6,256 nt of DNA, from contig JALXCG010000365.1 of assembly GCA_026991065.1 (NCBI GenBank), positions 1 through 6,256 on the forward strand. The letters are read 5' to 3'. Position numbers and translations under genes: made by a program. Each line of letters begins with the position of its first letter. Positions within the stretch are counted from its first letter, which is position 1. The notes beneath the pieces were generated by a model that had not been told where the DNA came from, did no database searches, and saw nothing but the letters and a program-made list of their open reading frames with translations. Below, piece after piece: positions 5,128 through 6,256 of this stretch. Origin of the DNA: JALXCG01 sp026991065 [NCBI: Gemmatimonadota bacterium]. GTDB taxonomy: Bacteria; GCA-2686955.

Positions 5128-6256
5128 CTACCACTCGATCGCGACAATGCGTGGCCGTTGTCGCTGCCGCTGCAACCGGATCAGGAGAGCGCGCGTGGTG
5201 TCATCGTGGCGCCGGACCTCGGCCCGCAGGATGGCAATGGAGGCGGGATGACGCCCCACCAGGTCGATCAGATCACCCGGTTCGATGCCCGCGCGGGCAG
5301 CGGGACCACCGGGGATGACATCGACGGCCACCAGCACTTCGCCGCCGGCGCTCGTGATCGCGGCAACGCTGAGTCCCAGTGTGGACAGGTCCGCCAATGA
5401 AGCGTGAGCGTCGAGCGTGCCGTTTAACTCCTGGTCTGTCGCCTGGGCGGCGATTGGGAGGGTGAGAATGCGGGCGTGCCCATCGGTGGAGACGCTGATG
5501 TGCAGTTCTTCTCCCGGGGTGTGACTTGCGATGATGCCGGCGAACTCCTCGGCTGTGCGCACCAGGTGGTTGTCGACCGCCGTGATCACATCCATGGCGG
5601 CAAGACCTGCGACGTTGCCCGGTGAGCCGGCTGCCACCCGGGTGACGACCACACCACCGACCCTGGGGGTCGCCAGAACCGCGGCCATGGCGGCGTTCAT
5701 GGTGGTGACCTCGATCCCGACCCATGGCCGCGGACCGTGCACCCGCCGCTGCGCGGCTTCAGTGATGAAGGGCACAATCACACTTGCGGGAACCACCAGC
5801 CCCAGGTCCAGGACCGCGTTGTCGACCACCGCCTTGCCGACGATCATGCCGAGCCAGCGACCGTCGGCCGTGACCACTGGCCCGCCGCTCGACCCGGGCG
5901 CAACCAGCGCGTCGACCAACAGATGCGACTCGGCGCTGCCCGGCTCGGCTGTGGTATCCGGATGAGCGGCGACGATGCCGCTGCTCAGAACGAGTGCCTG
6001 CCCGAGCGGGTTGCCGAGGGCGTAGACCGGTGTGCCGATCGCCGGCAGTGGGGCGGTGGCGGCCCCATCCATCGGCAGCGGAGGTGGAACCAGCGCAGCG
6101 TCCGCGGCGATCACCCGCAGATATGCGAGATCCCGCTGCGGGAGAGTCGCGACCACTTCGGCGGTGACCACCGCTCTGTCGCCGCCCGCTGCTGCCGCGC
6201 CCGCTCCGGGGCTGCCGGGCGGAAGCTGGAGCAGCACTTGGCTCTTGCCGGTTATG
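5128..6256 (-). CDS. HtrA/Deg-family trypsin-like serine protease with two PDZ domains, 5'-truncated by window edge
   Basis: This is a periplasm- or envelope-type quality-control protease, read from the right edge to TAG at 5128-5130. The frame is open through the edge: codons before the first in-frame GTG (6235-6237) read ITGKSQ and continue into VLLQLP, matching the segment just after the catalytic His of HtrA proteases, so that GTG is internal and the start is off-window. Counting from that Val, the catalytic Asp is D36 in RDLAYLRV and the nucleophile is S117 in APGSSGGP (GxSGGP signature). ALGNPLGQ (73-80) and a following strand-turn ending in GIVAA are also typical. PDZ1 spans about 171-262 (starts PWVGIEV; contains GSPGNVAGLAAMDVI), and PDZ2 about 287-358 (contains GGPAARAGIEPGDLI). 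The C-terminus is basic, QRQRQRPRIVAIEW. The signal peptide or anchor, and the His, are not visible. It converges on the permease with a 30-base gap and is unlikely to be co-regulated with it. Protease class is firm; whether it is DegP-, DegQ- or DegS-like cannot be said. Confidence 0.92.
   Translation of the reverse strand, partial: ITGKSQVLLQLPPGSPGAGAAAAGGDRAVVTAEVVATLPQRDLAYLRVIAADAALVPPPLPMDGAATAPLPAIGTPVYALGNPLGQALVLSSGIVAAHPDTTAEPGSAESHLLVDALVAPGSSGGPVVTADGRWLGMIVGKAVVDNAVLDLGLVVPASVIVPFITEAAQRRVHGPRPWVGIEVTTMNAAMAAVLATPRVGGVVVTRVAAGSPGNVAGLAAMDVITAVDNHLVRTAEEFAGIIASHTPGEELHISVSTDGHARILTLPIAAQATDQELNGTLDAHASLADLSTLGLSVAAITSAGGEVLVAVDVIPGGPAARAGIEPGDLIDLVGRHPASIAILRAEVRRHDDTTRALLIRLQRQRQRPRIVAIEW

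Noticed and set aside
6235-6237. GTG as the start of the HtrA-like protease
   Set aside because: A protein starting here would lack the catalytic His and any export signal; the frame continues to the window edge with residues that fit the family.
1-6256. CRISPR array, tRNA or rRNA genes, insertion sequence or integrase signs
   Set aside because: No regularly spaced repeats, tRNA-like cloverleaf, rRNA motifs, transposase frames or flanking terminal repeats were seen on either strand.

Overview
The window is GC-rich (roughly 60-65% by eye), gene-dense DNA from a bacterium that is very probably Gram-negative. The evidence for that is a lipoprotein-type periplasmic adaptor paired with a MacB-like permease, and an HtrA-type protease with two PDZ domains. 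The genus cannot be named from this sequence. High-GC codon use creates many long antisense shadow ORFs, and none of them was accepted as a gene.

Layout. (1) Positions 2-859, + strand: the 3' two thirds of a DUF444 (YeaH/YhbH) protein with a von Willebrand A-like fold; its start lies off the left edge. (2) Positions 862-2361, + strand: a complete SpoVR/YcgB-family protein, two bases after the DUF444 stop and with its Shine-Dalgarno inside the DUF444 coding end. These are two members of the well-known PrkA - DUF444 - SpoVR stress/stationary-phase module, so prkA (yeaG) is expected just outside the left edge. (3) Positions 2362-2677: a junction with a long-loop inverted repeat, a weak promoter-like pair, a possible 45-aa single-pass membrane protein with a good ribosome binding site, and overlapping GC-rich hairpins. 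(4) Positions 2678-3859 and 3856-5097, + strand: a lipoprotein efflux adaptor (MacA/AcrA/HlyD type) overlapping by an ATGA junction with a MacB-type FtsX-fold permease. The permease has no fused ATPase, and no ATPase gene follows. (5) Positions 5128-6256, - strand, convergent with the permease after only 30 bases: an HtrA/Deg-family serine protease with two PDZ domains, whose N-terminus (with the catalytic His) lies off the right edge.

How the genes may work together. The DUF444 and SpoVR proteins are cytoplasmic partners of the PrkA kinase in many bacteria; their biochemistry remains poorly defined. The adaptor and permease would form part of a tripartite ABC efflux or lipoprotein-trafficking-like complex that needs an ATPase and an outer-membrane channel encoded elsewhere. 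The HtrA protein is an envelope quality-control protease. The common thread is stress response, but only the DUF444-SpoVR pair and the adaptor-permease pair are clear transcriptional units. I see no convincing new system, mobile element, CRISPR array or RNA gene. The points most worth following are the ATPase-less efflux pair and the small membrane ORF with its hairpins at the junction.
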